9,235 nt of DNA from Actinomycetes bacterium (GTDB taxonomy: Bacteria; Actinomycetota; Actinomycetes; Actinomycetales; Cellulomonadaceae). The notes under the pieces are model-generated. The model saw only the letters and a list, made by a program, of their open reading frames with translations. It did not search any database and was not told where the DNA came from. The stretch covers positions 1 through 9,235 of the forward strand of contig JAEWYD010000377.1 of the NCBI GenBank assembly GCA_023462275.1, read 5' to 3'. Shown one piece after another: positions 1 through 5,944 of this stretch; the stretch's first letter is position 1; every line of letters begins with the position of its first letter. Both the position numbers and the translations under genes were made by a program.

Positions 1-56
1 GCTGTGCGCCGCCCGGCCGGGCGACCGGGTCACGCGCGGGATGCGGAGGCCAGCAG

Positions 57-734
57 GTGGAGACGCCGGTGCTCAGCAGGGACGGCAGCGTCCACGTCAC
101 CGACGAACGCGTGAACACCGTCTCCCACCTGGTCGGGACCTGCTTCGCGCTGGTCGGCTCCGCGCTGCTCGTGGCGCAGGCGGGCGCGCAGGGCGACGCG
201 TGGAAGATCGTCGGCTTCAGCGTCTACGCGTTCTCCGTCCTGTCGCTGTTCGTCGCGAGCACCCTGCACCACGGGCTCGATCGCGGCCCGCGGGTCAACG
301 AGGTGCTGCGCACCCTCGACTACGACTCGGTGTTCCTGCTGATCGCCGGGTCGATCACACCGCTCGTGCTGGTGCTCTTCCGGTCCACCTACGGCTGGGC
401 GGTGCTCGGCACGGTGTGGGTCATCGCGGCCGCCGGGATCGTGGCGCGCTCGCTGCTGCGCACGCTGCCGAAGTACGTCACGAACACCCTGTACATCTCG
501 CTCGGCTGGATGCCGGTGCTCCTCGCCGGGGCCGGGGCCTCGCTGCCGTTCGGGGCGTACGCGCTGATGGCTGCCGGCGGACTGGTCTACAGCGGCGGCT
601 TCGTGATCTTCGTCGTCGAGAAGCCGAACCCGTGGCCCGGCGTGTTCGGGTTCCACGAGATCTGGCACGTTCTCGTGGTCCTCGCGGCCACGCTGCACTA
701 CCTGCTGATGTACCTGTACGTCCTCCCGGCGTAG
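57..734 (+). CDS. Hemolysin III / PAQR-family (TrhA/YqfA-like) seven-helix membrane protein
   Basis: The 225-residue product is a polytopic membrane protein with the usual length and pattern of the bacterial hemolysin III family, related to the PAQR receptors. Family landmarks are visible: an SxxxH motif in an early helix (S68 to H72), the block LDYDSVFLLIAGSITP at about 87-102 (family form LDHSAIFLLIAGTYTP, so the His is Tyr here), and HxxxH in the last helices (H200, H204). In PAQR proteins these Ser/His/Asp positions form a buried metal site, so a metal-dependent membrane hydrolase-like role is plausible. The name hemolysin is historical, and bacterial members have been linked to membrane homeostasis. 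The GTG start is chosen because GGAGG at 45-49 lies 7 nt upstream; a competing ATG at 41 is in another frame. It is convergent with the cupin gene, and the two are separated by a strong hairpin. Family assignment is secure; physiological role is not. Confidence 0.92.
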   Translation: METPVLSRDGSVHVTDERVNTVSHLVGTCFALVGSALLVAQAGAQGDAWKIVGFSVYAFSVLSLFVASTLHHGLDRGPRVNEVLRTLDYDSVFLLIAGSITPLVLVLFRSTYGWAVLGTVWVIAAAGIVARSLLRTLPKYVTNTLYISLGWMPVLLAGAGASLPFGAYALMAAGGLVYSGGFVIFVVEKPNPWPGVFGFHEIWHVLVVLAATLHYLLMYLYVLPA

Positions 735-744
735 CCCACCCCGC

Positions 745-812
745 CGAGTTCGAGGGTTCGCCGCGAGTTCGAGGCGTCAAAGCCTCGAGCTCGCGGCCTT
801 TCCTCGAACTCG
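745..812. terminator. Nested double hairpin, probable bidirectional terminator
   Basis: The inner stem pairs 761-775 with 782-796 (15 pairs, one of them G-U) around a 6-nt loop, GTCAAA. An outer stem pairs 745-756 with 801-812 (11 Watson-Crick pairs plus a G-U at its inner end), with a 4x4 internal loop between the two. The unit GAGTTCGAGG occurs twice directly (746-755 and 765-774), with inverted counterparts on the other side (the one at 802-811 is exact). It lies between the convergent hemolysin III and cupin genes, so it could end transcription from both sides. No U-tract follows, as is common in high-GC actinobacteria. Confidence 0.8.
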
Positions 813-852
813 AGCGGGTGGAGCGGCGGTCGGACGGACGGCGCGGGGCCGG

Positions 853-1263
853 CTACTCCGGCTCGGCGGCCGTCCAGGTGGGGGGCTCGTCCTTACCCTC
901 CTCCTCCAGCCGGTCGGCCTCCTCCTTGGTGGCGTGCACGGCGTCGGCGGCGTGGTGCGGCGGGCCGTAGACCGTGTAGAGGATGAGCGGGTTCTCGCCG
1001 GTGTTGACGAAGTTGTGCTTCTTGCCGGCGGGCACGGCCACGAGGTCGCCGGCGGCCACCTTGCGCTTCTGCCCGGAGACGACCGCCTCGCCGACGCCGC
1101 TGACGAACGTCAGGAGCTGGTCGGTGTCCTCGTGGACCTCCTCGCCGATCTCGCCGCCCGGCGGGATGGTCATGATCACCAGCTGGCTGTACTTGCCGGT
1201 CCACAGCACCCGCCGGAAGTCCGGGCTCTGCTCCGCCACGGTCGCGATCGTGAAGTGCTCCAT
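853..1263 (-). CDS. Single-domain cupin protein
   Basis: This is a 136-residue, one-domain cupin with no signal peptide or membrane segment, so it should be cytoplasmic. Motif 1 is PPGGEIGEEVHEDTDQLLTF (34-53) followed by a GxGEA turn. Motif 2 is GDLVAVPAGKKHNFVNTG (72-89), which matches the classical G-x5-PxG-xx-H-xxx-N pattern, with H83 and N87. Motif 1 lacks the usual HxH: H44 is kept, D46 stands at the second His and Q49 near the Glu position. Metal binding may therefore use H44, Q49 and H83. The C-terminal tail (about 108-136) is acidic and probably disordered. The start at 1263 is preferred over the ATG at 1269 because AGGAAGG (1272-1278) then sits 8 nt upstream instead of 2. It lies 98 nt downstream of yihY on the same strand, so co-transcription is possible but not shown. 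Substrate and reaction are unknown; cupins of this size may be enzymes or small-molecule binders. Confidence 0.85.
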   Translation of the reverse strand: MEHFTIATVAEQSPDFRRVLWTGKYSQLVIMTIPPGGEIGEEVHEDTDQLLTFVSGVGEAVVSGQKRKVAAGDLVAVPAGKKHNFVNTGENPLILYTVYGPPHHAADAVHATKEEADRLEEEGKDEPPTWTAAEPE

Positions 1264-1361
1264 CGACATCCCCTTCCTCGTCGGACAGTGATCATCGTGG
1301 CCGCACGGCAGCGAGCCCGCCACCGGACCGGCGGACGGCCGCGCGACGGCGTCGGCTCAGG

Positions 1362-2540
1362 TCAGCGGCGGGCGTCCCGCCCGCGCAGCCGCGAGCGCCG
1401 ACCGCCCGAGAGGCGCAGCGCGCGCCCCACGGCCTCGTCCTTGGCGACCTGCGCGGCACGCTTGCGGCTGGCTGCCGTGTCCCGCGGCGGCAGCTGGATG
1501 GTGGACTCCGCCTCGATCCCGGCCTGCAGCTCGCGGGCGCGCTCGAGCTCGGCGTCCAGCTCGGCGCCGAAGAGCAGCGCGTTGTTGGTCAGCCACAGCC
1601 AGAGCAGGAACACGATGACGCCGGCGAGGGCGCCGTACGTCGTGCTGTAGCTGCCGAACGTGGCGACGTAGATGCCGAAGCCGACGGTCGCCACCGCCCA
1701 GACCAGGATCGCGACGAACGACCCGACGCTGATCCAGCGGAACTTCGGCTGCTGCACGTTCGGGGTCGCGTAGTAGAGGATCGCCACGATCAGCGCGACC
1801 AGCACCACGATCACCGGCCACTTGGCGATGTTCCACACGGTCACGGTGACGTCGCTCAGGCCGATGGTTGAGCCGATCGCCTCGGCCACCGGTCCGGAGA
1901 GCACCATCGCCGCGCAGACGACGGCCATGAGCACCAGGGCGACGAGCGTCACCAGCAGCATCACCGGCCGCAGCTTCCAGATGGGCCGGCCCTCGTCCAC
2001 CTCGTAGATGCGGTTCATGGCGCGGGAGAACGCGTTGACGTAGCCCGACGCCGACCAGAGCGCCACGAGCAGGCCGGCCACCAGGGCGAAGCCCGCCTTG
2101 TCCTGGGACGCGAGGTCCTTCACCAGCGTCTCGATCGTGGCGAGGTCCAGTCCCGGGGCCATCTTCGTGACGGTGTCCATCACCTTCGTGACGATGGTCT
2201 CCGGGTCGCCGAAGAGCCCCAGCAGCGAGACGAGCGCCAGGACCGCCGGCGCGACGGCGAGCACCGCCCAATAGGTCAGCGCGGCCGCGAGGTCGGTCAC
2301 GTTGTCGAGCTGGAACTCCCGCAGCGTCTTGCGCAGCACGTAGCGCCAGGAGGCGCCGGTGAGGTCCGGCGGCGAGTCCGGCTTGCGCGGGTCGTCGGGG
2401 TCGGGCGCGTCGACCTTGGCCGCCGCACTGCCCGCGGTGCTCTCGGGGCCCTGGCGGACGTCGTCCGGGTGCGCTCCCCGGGGCCCGCTGCTCTCCGACC
2501 GTCCGCCGCCGGTCCCGTCGTCATCAGCTCGCGCGTTCAT
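1362..2540 (-). CDS. YihY/virulence factor BrkB family membrane protein
   Basis: The 392-residue product is an inner-membrane protein of the YihY/BrkB family. The first 60 or so residues are hydrophilic, rich in Asp, Pro, Gly and Ser, and likely disordered. The family core follows: AAALTYWAVLAVAPAVLAL (85-103), WSASGYVNAFSRAMNRIY (162-179), a hydrophobic helix at 192-215, ILYYATPN (254-261), and the terminal block from ATFGSYSTTYG (293-303) through LWLTNNALLFGAELDAE (315-331). The tail (about 335-392) is charged and ends in an Arg-rich stretch. About six transmembrane helices are expected. The start at 2540 is preferred over a longer in-frame reading from 2828 because AGGAGGT (2546-2552) lies 5 nt upstream and the longer version would be translated out of frame through the preceding gene. 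It overlaps the end of the catalase-like gene by 17 nt, suggesting translational coupling. Molecular function is unestablished; the old tRNA-processing RNase BN label attached to this family is not reliable. Confidence 0.93.
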   Translation of the reverse strand: MNARADDDGTGGGRSESSGPRGAHPDDVRQGPESTAGSAAAKVDAPDPDDPRKPDSPPDLTGASWRYVLRKTLREFQLDNVTDLAAALTYWAVLAVAPAVLALVSLLGLFGDPETIVTKVMDTVTKMAPGLDLATIETLVKDLASQDKAGFALVAGLLVALWSASGYVNAFSRAMNRIYEVDEGRPIWKLRPVMLLVTLVALVLMAVVCAAMVLSGPVAEAIGSTIGLSDVTVTVWNIAKWPVIVVLVALIVAILYYATPNVQQPKFRWISVGSFVAILVWAVATVGFGIYVATFGSYSTTYGALAGVIVFLLWLWLTNNALLFGAELDAELERARELQAGIEAESTIQLPPRDTAASRKRAAQVAKDEAVGRALRLSGGRRSRLRGRDARR

Positions 2541-3273
2541 GGGAGACCTCCTCGAGGTCGGTCGGGGCGGGGCCGCCGACGACGGCGCGAGCCCTCGCGT
2601 AGGCCGGCGCACGCAGGGCGGCGACCCAGCCGGGCAGGGCCAGCCCGGTCGGCGGCACCAGCGGGTCGAAGTGGACGTCGGGATCGAGCGCGGGCCCGGC
2701 GGCGCCCCCGACGTCGAGCGTGGCGAACGGGACCCACGGCCCCTCCCCCGCCGCCCACGCCAGCCGGACGCGCAGCGGGCGCGCGCCGAGCTCGGCGGCG
2801 AGGGCCACGGCGTCGGCGGGCAAGGCACGACGCTCGACGGCCCGGCCGCCGATCATGAGCGACCCGCGGGGACCGCGGTAGGGCACCAGGCTCGTCCAGG
2901 TCCCGGCGGTGGCGTCCAGGTGCGGGGCCAGGACGTGGCGCAGCCAGGGCCCCGCGCCGGTGGTGGAGAGCAGCAGGTCCGCGGTCGCGGCGCCGTCCGG
3001 CACGCGCAGCGCGAGGCCGTGCACGTCCGGCAACCAGGCGGGCAGGCCGCCGCCGCGCGAGAGGCGCACCAGGACCTCGTCGTCGCCGGTCGCGTCGACC
3101 CATGCGGCGCCCGATGTCGAGCCGTGCCGGCGCAGGTGCCCGGCGAGCACGGCACCTCGCGGGTGCAGGGGCTTGGCGTGGCGCACGCGCGCGACGGCGT
3201 CGCTCAGGGCCCCGAGCAGCGCGCCACCCGCGCGGGCCGGGCCGGGAGCGCTCGTCGTCGTCGGGTTCCCCAT
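2524..3273 (-). CDS. Catalase-like-fold protein of unknown activity (related proteins sometimes named phosphodiesterase)
   Basis: The product is 249 residues from the ATG at 3273 (a GTG at 3276 is the alternative). Three blocks line up with small catalase-like proteins. LHPRGAVLAG (36-45) resembles the catalase VHARG motif with its catalytic His, here H37. LVRLSRGGGLP (68-78) followed by PDVHGLALRV (82-91) resembles the catalase VRFS...DPRGFAVKF region. The end, from DPDVHFDPLVPPTGL (197-211) to LRAPAYARAR (220-229), resembles the FNP...R..Y..S..R tail. At about half the length of a true catalase it lacks the C-terminal region that normally carries the proximal haem Tyr, so catalase activity cannot be assumed. 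No signal peptide or membrane helix is seen. There is no Shine-Dalgarno upstream; GATGCT ending 6 nt before the ATG could be a poor -10 element for a leaderless mRNA. It is the first gene of the unit with yihY, divergent from the sugar operon. Fold relation is inferred from motifs; function is unknown. Confidence 0.75.
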   Translation of the reverse strand: MGNPTTTSAPGPARAGGALLGALSDAVARVRHAKPLHPRGAVLAGHLRRHGSTSGAAWVDATGDDEVLVRLSRGGGLPAWLPDVHGLALRVPDGAATADLLLSTTGAGPWLRHVLAPHLDATAGTWTSLVPYRGPRGSLMIGGRAVERRALPADAVALAAELGARPLRVRLAWAAGEGPWVPFATLDVGGAAGPALDPDVHFDPLVPPTGLALPGWVAALRAPAYARARAVVGGPAPTDLEEVSHERAS

Positions 3274-3336
3274 CACTCGAGCATCGCCCGGGACGGCTGC
3301 CGACGCGCGGCGAGCGGGGGCGCGCTCCGGCCCTTC

Positions 3337-3396
3337 GTCACGGTTCGGTCACGGCTGTTGACACGTGACACCTGCGGGCGGGAGCGTGTGCGTCAC
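3337..3396. repeat. Cluster of GTCAC/GTGAC repeats around the -35 element
   Basis: GTCAC appears at 3337-3341, 3348-3352 and 3392-3396, and its complement GTGAC at 3365-3369. The first two copies belong to GTCACGG repeats exactly 11 bp apart, about one helical turn. Copies 2 and 3 form an inverted repeat, GTCACG-N10-CGTGAC (3348-3369), centred on the TTGACA box. The arrangement suggests binding of a dimeric or multimeric regulator; which one is unknown. Confidence 0.5.
3358..3387 (+). promoter_or_regulatory. Candidate promoter of the sugar-transport operon
   Basis: A perfect TTGACA (3358-3363) is followed 18 nt later by GAGCGT (3382-3387), which keeps the A and final T of the actinobacterial TANNNT -10 pattern. 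A start near 3394 would give a leader of about 150 nt. The -35 is good, the -10 is poor, so the assignment is tentative. Confidence 0.45.
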
Positions 3397-3401
3397 CGCG
3401 A

Positions 3402-3415
3402 TGAGACCGGTCCCA
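3402..3415. promoter_or_regulatory. Candidate LacI-family operator
   Basis: TGAGACCGGTCCCA is a 14-bp palindrome with a single mismatched pair and a central CG, the symmetry expected of LacI-family sites. It matches the known streptomycete CebR box TGGGAGCGCTCCCA at 11 of 14 positions, including both outer arms except one base. It lies just downstream of the predicted transcription start, where a bound repressor would block elongation, and the operon encodes a LacI protein. No footprint or second genomic copy is available to confirm it. Confidence 0.55.
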
Positions 3416-3546
3416 GCCCAGCGGGACACAGACGTCCGGATGCCACCAACGGCCCGGTCTCGGACGGCTTCGCCGACGCCGGGCGACAGGACCCGGCCAC
3501 GGGCACACGGGCGGTCCCGGCCGCCTCGAGACGAAGGAGTCGGAAA

Positions 3547-4854
3547 GTGCGCACCACCAGGAAGCGGGCCCTCACACTCACGGCGAGCGTCGCCGCCGTC
3601 GCGCTCCTCGCGACCGCCTGCGGCGGCGGCGACGGGGACGACCAGGCTGCCGGCGACGGCGACGACGCCGGCGACGGCAAGGTCACCCTCACCATCTCCA
3701 CGTTCAACGAGTGGGGCTACGACGCCCTCCTCGACCAGTACATGGACGAGAACCCGAACATCACGATCGAGCACAACAAGTTCGCGACCTCCAACGAGGC
3801 CCGCGACCAGTTCAACACCTCCCTGGCCGCCGGCTCGGGCCTCGCGGACGTCGTCGGCGTCGAGGTCGACTGGATGCCCGAGATCATGCAGTACTCCGAC
3901 CAGTTCGTGGACCTGACCTCCGACGCCGTCGAGGGCCGCTGGCAGGACTGGAAGGCCGCTCAGGCCACGGACGCCGACGGCCGCCTGCTCGGCTACGGCA
4001 CCGACATCGGCCCCGAGGCCATCGCCTACCGCGCCGACCTCTTCCAGGCCGCCGGGCTGCCCACCGACCGCGCGCAGGTCGCCGAGCTCTTCGGTGGCAA
4101 GGACGCCACCTGGGACGACTTCTACGCCGTCGGCGAGCAGTTCAAGGCCGCCGGCACCGGCGTCCCGTTCTTCGACTCCAGCCAGTCCATCTACCAGGGC
4201 ATGATCAACCAGGTCGAGGCCGCGTACGAGGACCCGAAGACGGACGAGATCGTCGCCACGGAGAACCCCGAGGTCCGGGACCTCTACGACACCGTCATGT
4301 CGCACACCGACCTCTCCGCCGGCCTGCAGCAGTGGAACGAGGACTGGGTCAACGCGTTCCAGAACGACGGCTTCGCCGTCATGCTGGCGCCGTCGTGGAT
4401 GCTCGGCGTCATCTCCGGCAACGCCGAGGGCGTCACCGGCTGGGACGTCGCGCCCGTCTTCCCGGGCGGCGGCGGCAACTGGGGCGGCTCCTTCCTCACC
4501 GTCCCCACGCAGTCCAAGCACCAGGAGGAGGCGAAGGCCCTCGCCGAGTGGCTGACCGCCCCCGAGCAGCAGCTCGTCGCCTTCAAGACCACCGGCAACT
4601 TCCCGAGCCAGGTCGAGGCGCAGAACTCCCCCGAGCTCGCCGGCATCACCAACGAGTTCTTCAACAACGCGCCCATCGGTGAGATCTTCGCCGAGCGCGC
4701 CGACGCCGTGAGCGTGTCCCCGTACAAGGGCACCCACTACTTCGAGATCAACGACGCCATGGGCCAGGCCATCAACCGGGTCGACGTGGACAAGACCGAC
4801 GACCCCGAGTCGTCCTGGTCGAAGTGGGTCGAGGCCGTCAAGGCCATCGGCTGA
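3547..4854 (+). CDS. ABC transporter sugar-binding lipoprotein (CebE-like, cluster 1 solute-binding protein)
   Basis: The 435-residue product captures sugar outside the membrane and delivers it to the two permeases encoded next. It begins with a Lys/Arg-rich n-region, a hydrophobic stretch (about 8-22) and a lipobox ending ATAC, with C25 as the lipidated residue. A Gly/Asp-rich linker (about 26-44) leads to the binding domain, which starts at KVTLTISTFNEWGYDALL (45-62). Typical motifs of the family are GYGTDIGPEAIAYRADLF (149-166), an AGLP soon after, and GGNWGGSFLTVP (309-320). The C-terminal part, with NNAPIGEIFAERA and a closing W-x-x-W-V-E-A, recalls cellobiose-binding CebE-type proteins, though maltose, xylo-oligosaccharide or other ligands cannot be excluded. 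The GTG start at 3547 has AAGGAG (3534-3539) 7 nt upstream and sits exactly at the signal peptide; the frame is open far upstream but that part is non-coding in character. It is the first gene of the operon and is followed by a hairpin. Confidence 0.94.
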   Translation: MRTTRKRALTLTASVAAVALLATACGGGDGDDQAAGDGDDAGDGKVTLTISTFNEWGYDALLDQYMDENPNITIEHNKFATSNEARDQFNTSLAAGSGLADVVGVEVDWMPEIMQYSDQFVDLTSDAVEGRWQDWKAAQATDADGRLLGYGTDIGPEAIAYRADLFQAAGLPTDRAQVAELFGGKDATWDDFYAVGEQFKAAGTGVPFFDSSQSIYQGMINQVEAAYEDPKTDEIVATENPEVRDLYDTVMSHTDLSAGLQQWNEDWVNAFQNDGFAVMLAPSWMLGVISGNAEGVTGWDVAPVFPGGGGNWGGSFLTVPTQSKHQEEAKALAEWLTAPEQQLVAFKTTGNFPSQVEAQNSPELAGITNEFFNNAPIGEIFAERADAVSVSPYKGTHYFEINDAMGQAINRVDVDKTDDPESSWSKWVEAVKAIG

Positions 4855-4860
4855 CACACC

Positions 4861-4900
4861 CGGCAGGGCCGCCGGTCTCCCCTTTCCGGCGGCCCTGCCG
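4861..4900 (+). terminator. Intra-operon stem-loop after the binding-protein gene
   Basis: A perfect 15-bp GC-rich stem pairs 4861-4875 with 4886-4900 around the 10-nt loop TCTCCCCTTT. It begins 6 nt after the binding-protein stop codon and ends 33 nt before the permease start. No U-tract follows. It probably acts as a partial terminator or as a barrier to 3' exonucleases, raising binding-protein mRNA above permease mRNA, as in malE-malF type operons. That role is inferred. Confidence 0.8.
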
Positions 4901-4933
4901 CGCCACGCCCGCCCGCTCGAAGAAGGACCTCGC

Positions 4934-5944
4934 ATGGCCACCCAGACCGCACCGCCGCGATCAGGCTCGCTCCCCGACCTCGCGACCCGCCGCATCGGCT
5001 TCGGCCAGCGGCTGAGCCGCTGGGACATCAAGCTCTCGCCGTACCTCTACATCTCGCCGTTCTTCATCGTCTTCGCCGTCACGGGGCTGTTCCCGCTGCT
5101 CTACACGGGCTGGGTCTCGCTCCACGAGTGGAACCTGCTCGGCGGCGAGGGCGAGTTCGTCGGGCTGCAGAACTTCACCGACGTGCTCGGCCAGGCCTTC
5201 TTCTGGAAGGCCCTGCGCAACACGTTCTCGATCTTCGTGCTGTCCTCGGTGCCGCAGGTCATCGCGGCCCTCGTCCTGGCGGCGCTCCTCAACGCGAACC
5301 TGCGCGCGCGCACCTTCTGGCGCATGGGCGTGCTGCTGCCCTACGTCGTCGCGCCCGTCGCTGTCACGCTCGTCTTCTCGAAGATGTTCGCGGACGACTC
5401 GGGCATGATCAACGCCCTGCTCGGGCACCTCGGCGTCGACCCGATCGGCTGGCACTCCCAGGTGCTGCCCGCCCACCTCGCGATCGCCACGATGGTGAAC
5501 TTCCGCTGGACCGGGTACAACACGCTGATCTTCCTGGCGGCCATGCAGGCGGTGCCGAAGGACGTCTACGAGGCGGCAGTGATCGACGGCGCCTCCCGCA
5601 TTCGGCAGTTCTTCTCGGTGACCATCCCGATGATCCGGCCCACCGTGATCTTCGTCGTCATCACGTCCACCATCGGCGGCCTGCAGATCTACGACGAGCC
5701 GCGGATGTACGACAACTTCGGCCAGGGCGGCAACGACCGCCAGTGGCTGACGGTCACCCTGTACCTGTACGAGCTCGGCTGGCGCAACAAGAACCTCGGG
5801 CGGGCGGCCGCGGTCGCGTGGCTGCTGTTCCTCGTGATCGTCGTGTTCGCCCTGGTCAACCACTCCCTCACCCGTCGCATCGCGGCCGACTCGTCGCCGG
5901 CGGGCCGTCGCGCGCGCCTGGCGAGCAGAAGGAGCACCCGATGA
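4934..5944 (+). CDS. ABC sugar transporter permease, MalF/UgpA type
   Basis: The 336-residue integral membrane protein forms half of the transport channel. After a hydrophilic N-terminus (1-33) there are about six transmembrane helices, the first at about 38-60. The EAA loop that docks with the ATPase is clear: EAAVIDGASRIRQFFSVTIP (213-232), with the invariant Gly at 219. The final helix is followed by a short Arg-rich cytoplasmic tail. The segment GGLQIYDEPRMYDNF (248-262) lies where CebF-like and other disaccharide permeases carry a similar GGLQ...EP motif, fitting an oligosaccharide transporter. The ATG at 4934 has AAGGA (4923-4927) 6 nt upstream. Its TGA overlaps the next ATG by 4 nt, so translation of the two subunits is probably coupled and stoichiometric. 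Confidence 0.94.
   Translation: MATQTAPPRSGSLPDLATRRIGFGQRLSRWDIKLSPYLYISPFFIVFAVTGLFPLLYTGWVSLHEWNLLGGEGEFVGLQNFTDVLGQAFFWKALRNTFSIFVLSSVPQVIAALVLAALLNANLRARTFWRMGVLLPYVVAPVAVTLVFSKMFADDSGMINALLGHLGVDPIGWHSQVLPAHLAIATMVNFRWTGYNTLIFLAAMQAVPKDVYEAAVIDGASRIRQFFSVTIPMIRPTVIFVVITSTIGGLQIYDEPRMYDNFGQGGNDRQWLTVTLYLYELGWRNKNLGRAAAVAWLLFLVIVVFALVNHSLTRRIAADSSPAGRRARLASRRSTR

Larger units (their letters stand above)
3274..3546. promoter_or_regulatory. Divergent intergenic control region between catalase-like gene and sugar operon
   Basis: This stretch of about 270 bp has no convincing gene. It contains, from left to right, an imperfect palindrome GGGGCGCGCTCC (3317-3328), two direct GTCACGG copies 11 bp apart (3337-3343, 3348-3354), a TTGACA box (3358-3363), an inverted CGTGAC (3364-3369), a further GTCAC (3392-3396), and the candidate LacI operator (3402-3415). 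The remaining leader to 3546 holds only a small weak hairpin (CGGC/GCCG, 3465-3475) and the ribosome binding site AAGGAG (3534-3539), 7 nt before the GTG start. It must serve both divergent transcripts. Confidence 0.8.

Noticed and set aside
10..23. Perfect 14-bp palindrome CGCCCGGCCGGGCG near the left edge
   Set aside because: All-GC palindromes are common by chance at this composition, there is no loop or U-tract, and the upstream gene is not visible, so neither terminator nor operator can be supported.
41..970. 309-codon plus-strand frame starting at ATG 41
   Set aside because: It is an Arg/Ala-rich shadow that runs across the hemolysin III gene, the hairpin and into the opposite-strand cupin; the ATG lies inside the ribosome binding region of the true gene at 57.
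1264..1361. Possible terminator or promoter between yihY and the cupin gene
   Set aside because: Only a 5-bp CCGCC/GGCGG stem and no convincing -35/-10 pair could be found, so neither can be supported.
3317..3328. GGGGCGCGCTCC as a second LacI operator
   Set aside because: One-mismatch 12-bp GC palindromes are expected by chance in this DNA and it lies upstream of the predicted -35; kept only as a note in the intergenic region.
3349..5031. 560-codon open frame on the minus strand opposite the sugar-binding protein gene
   Set aside because: It is a shadow frame of high-GC coding DNA: Val/Gly/Asp-rich with no recognisable domain, while the plus strand encodes a clear lipoprotein with signal peptide and ribosome binding site.
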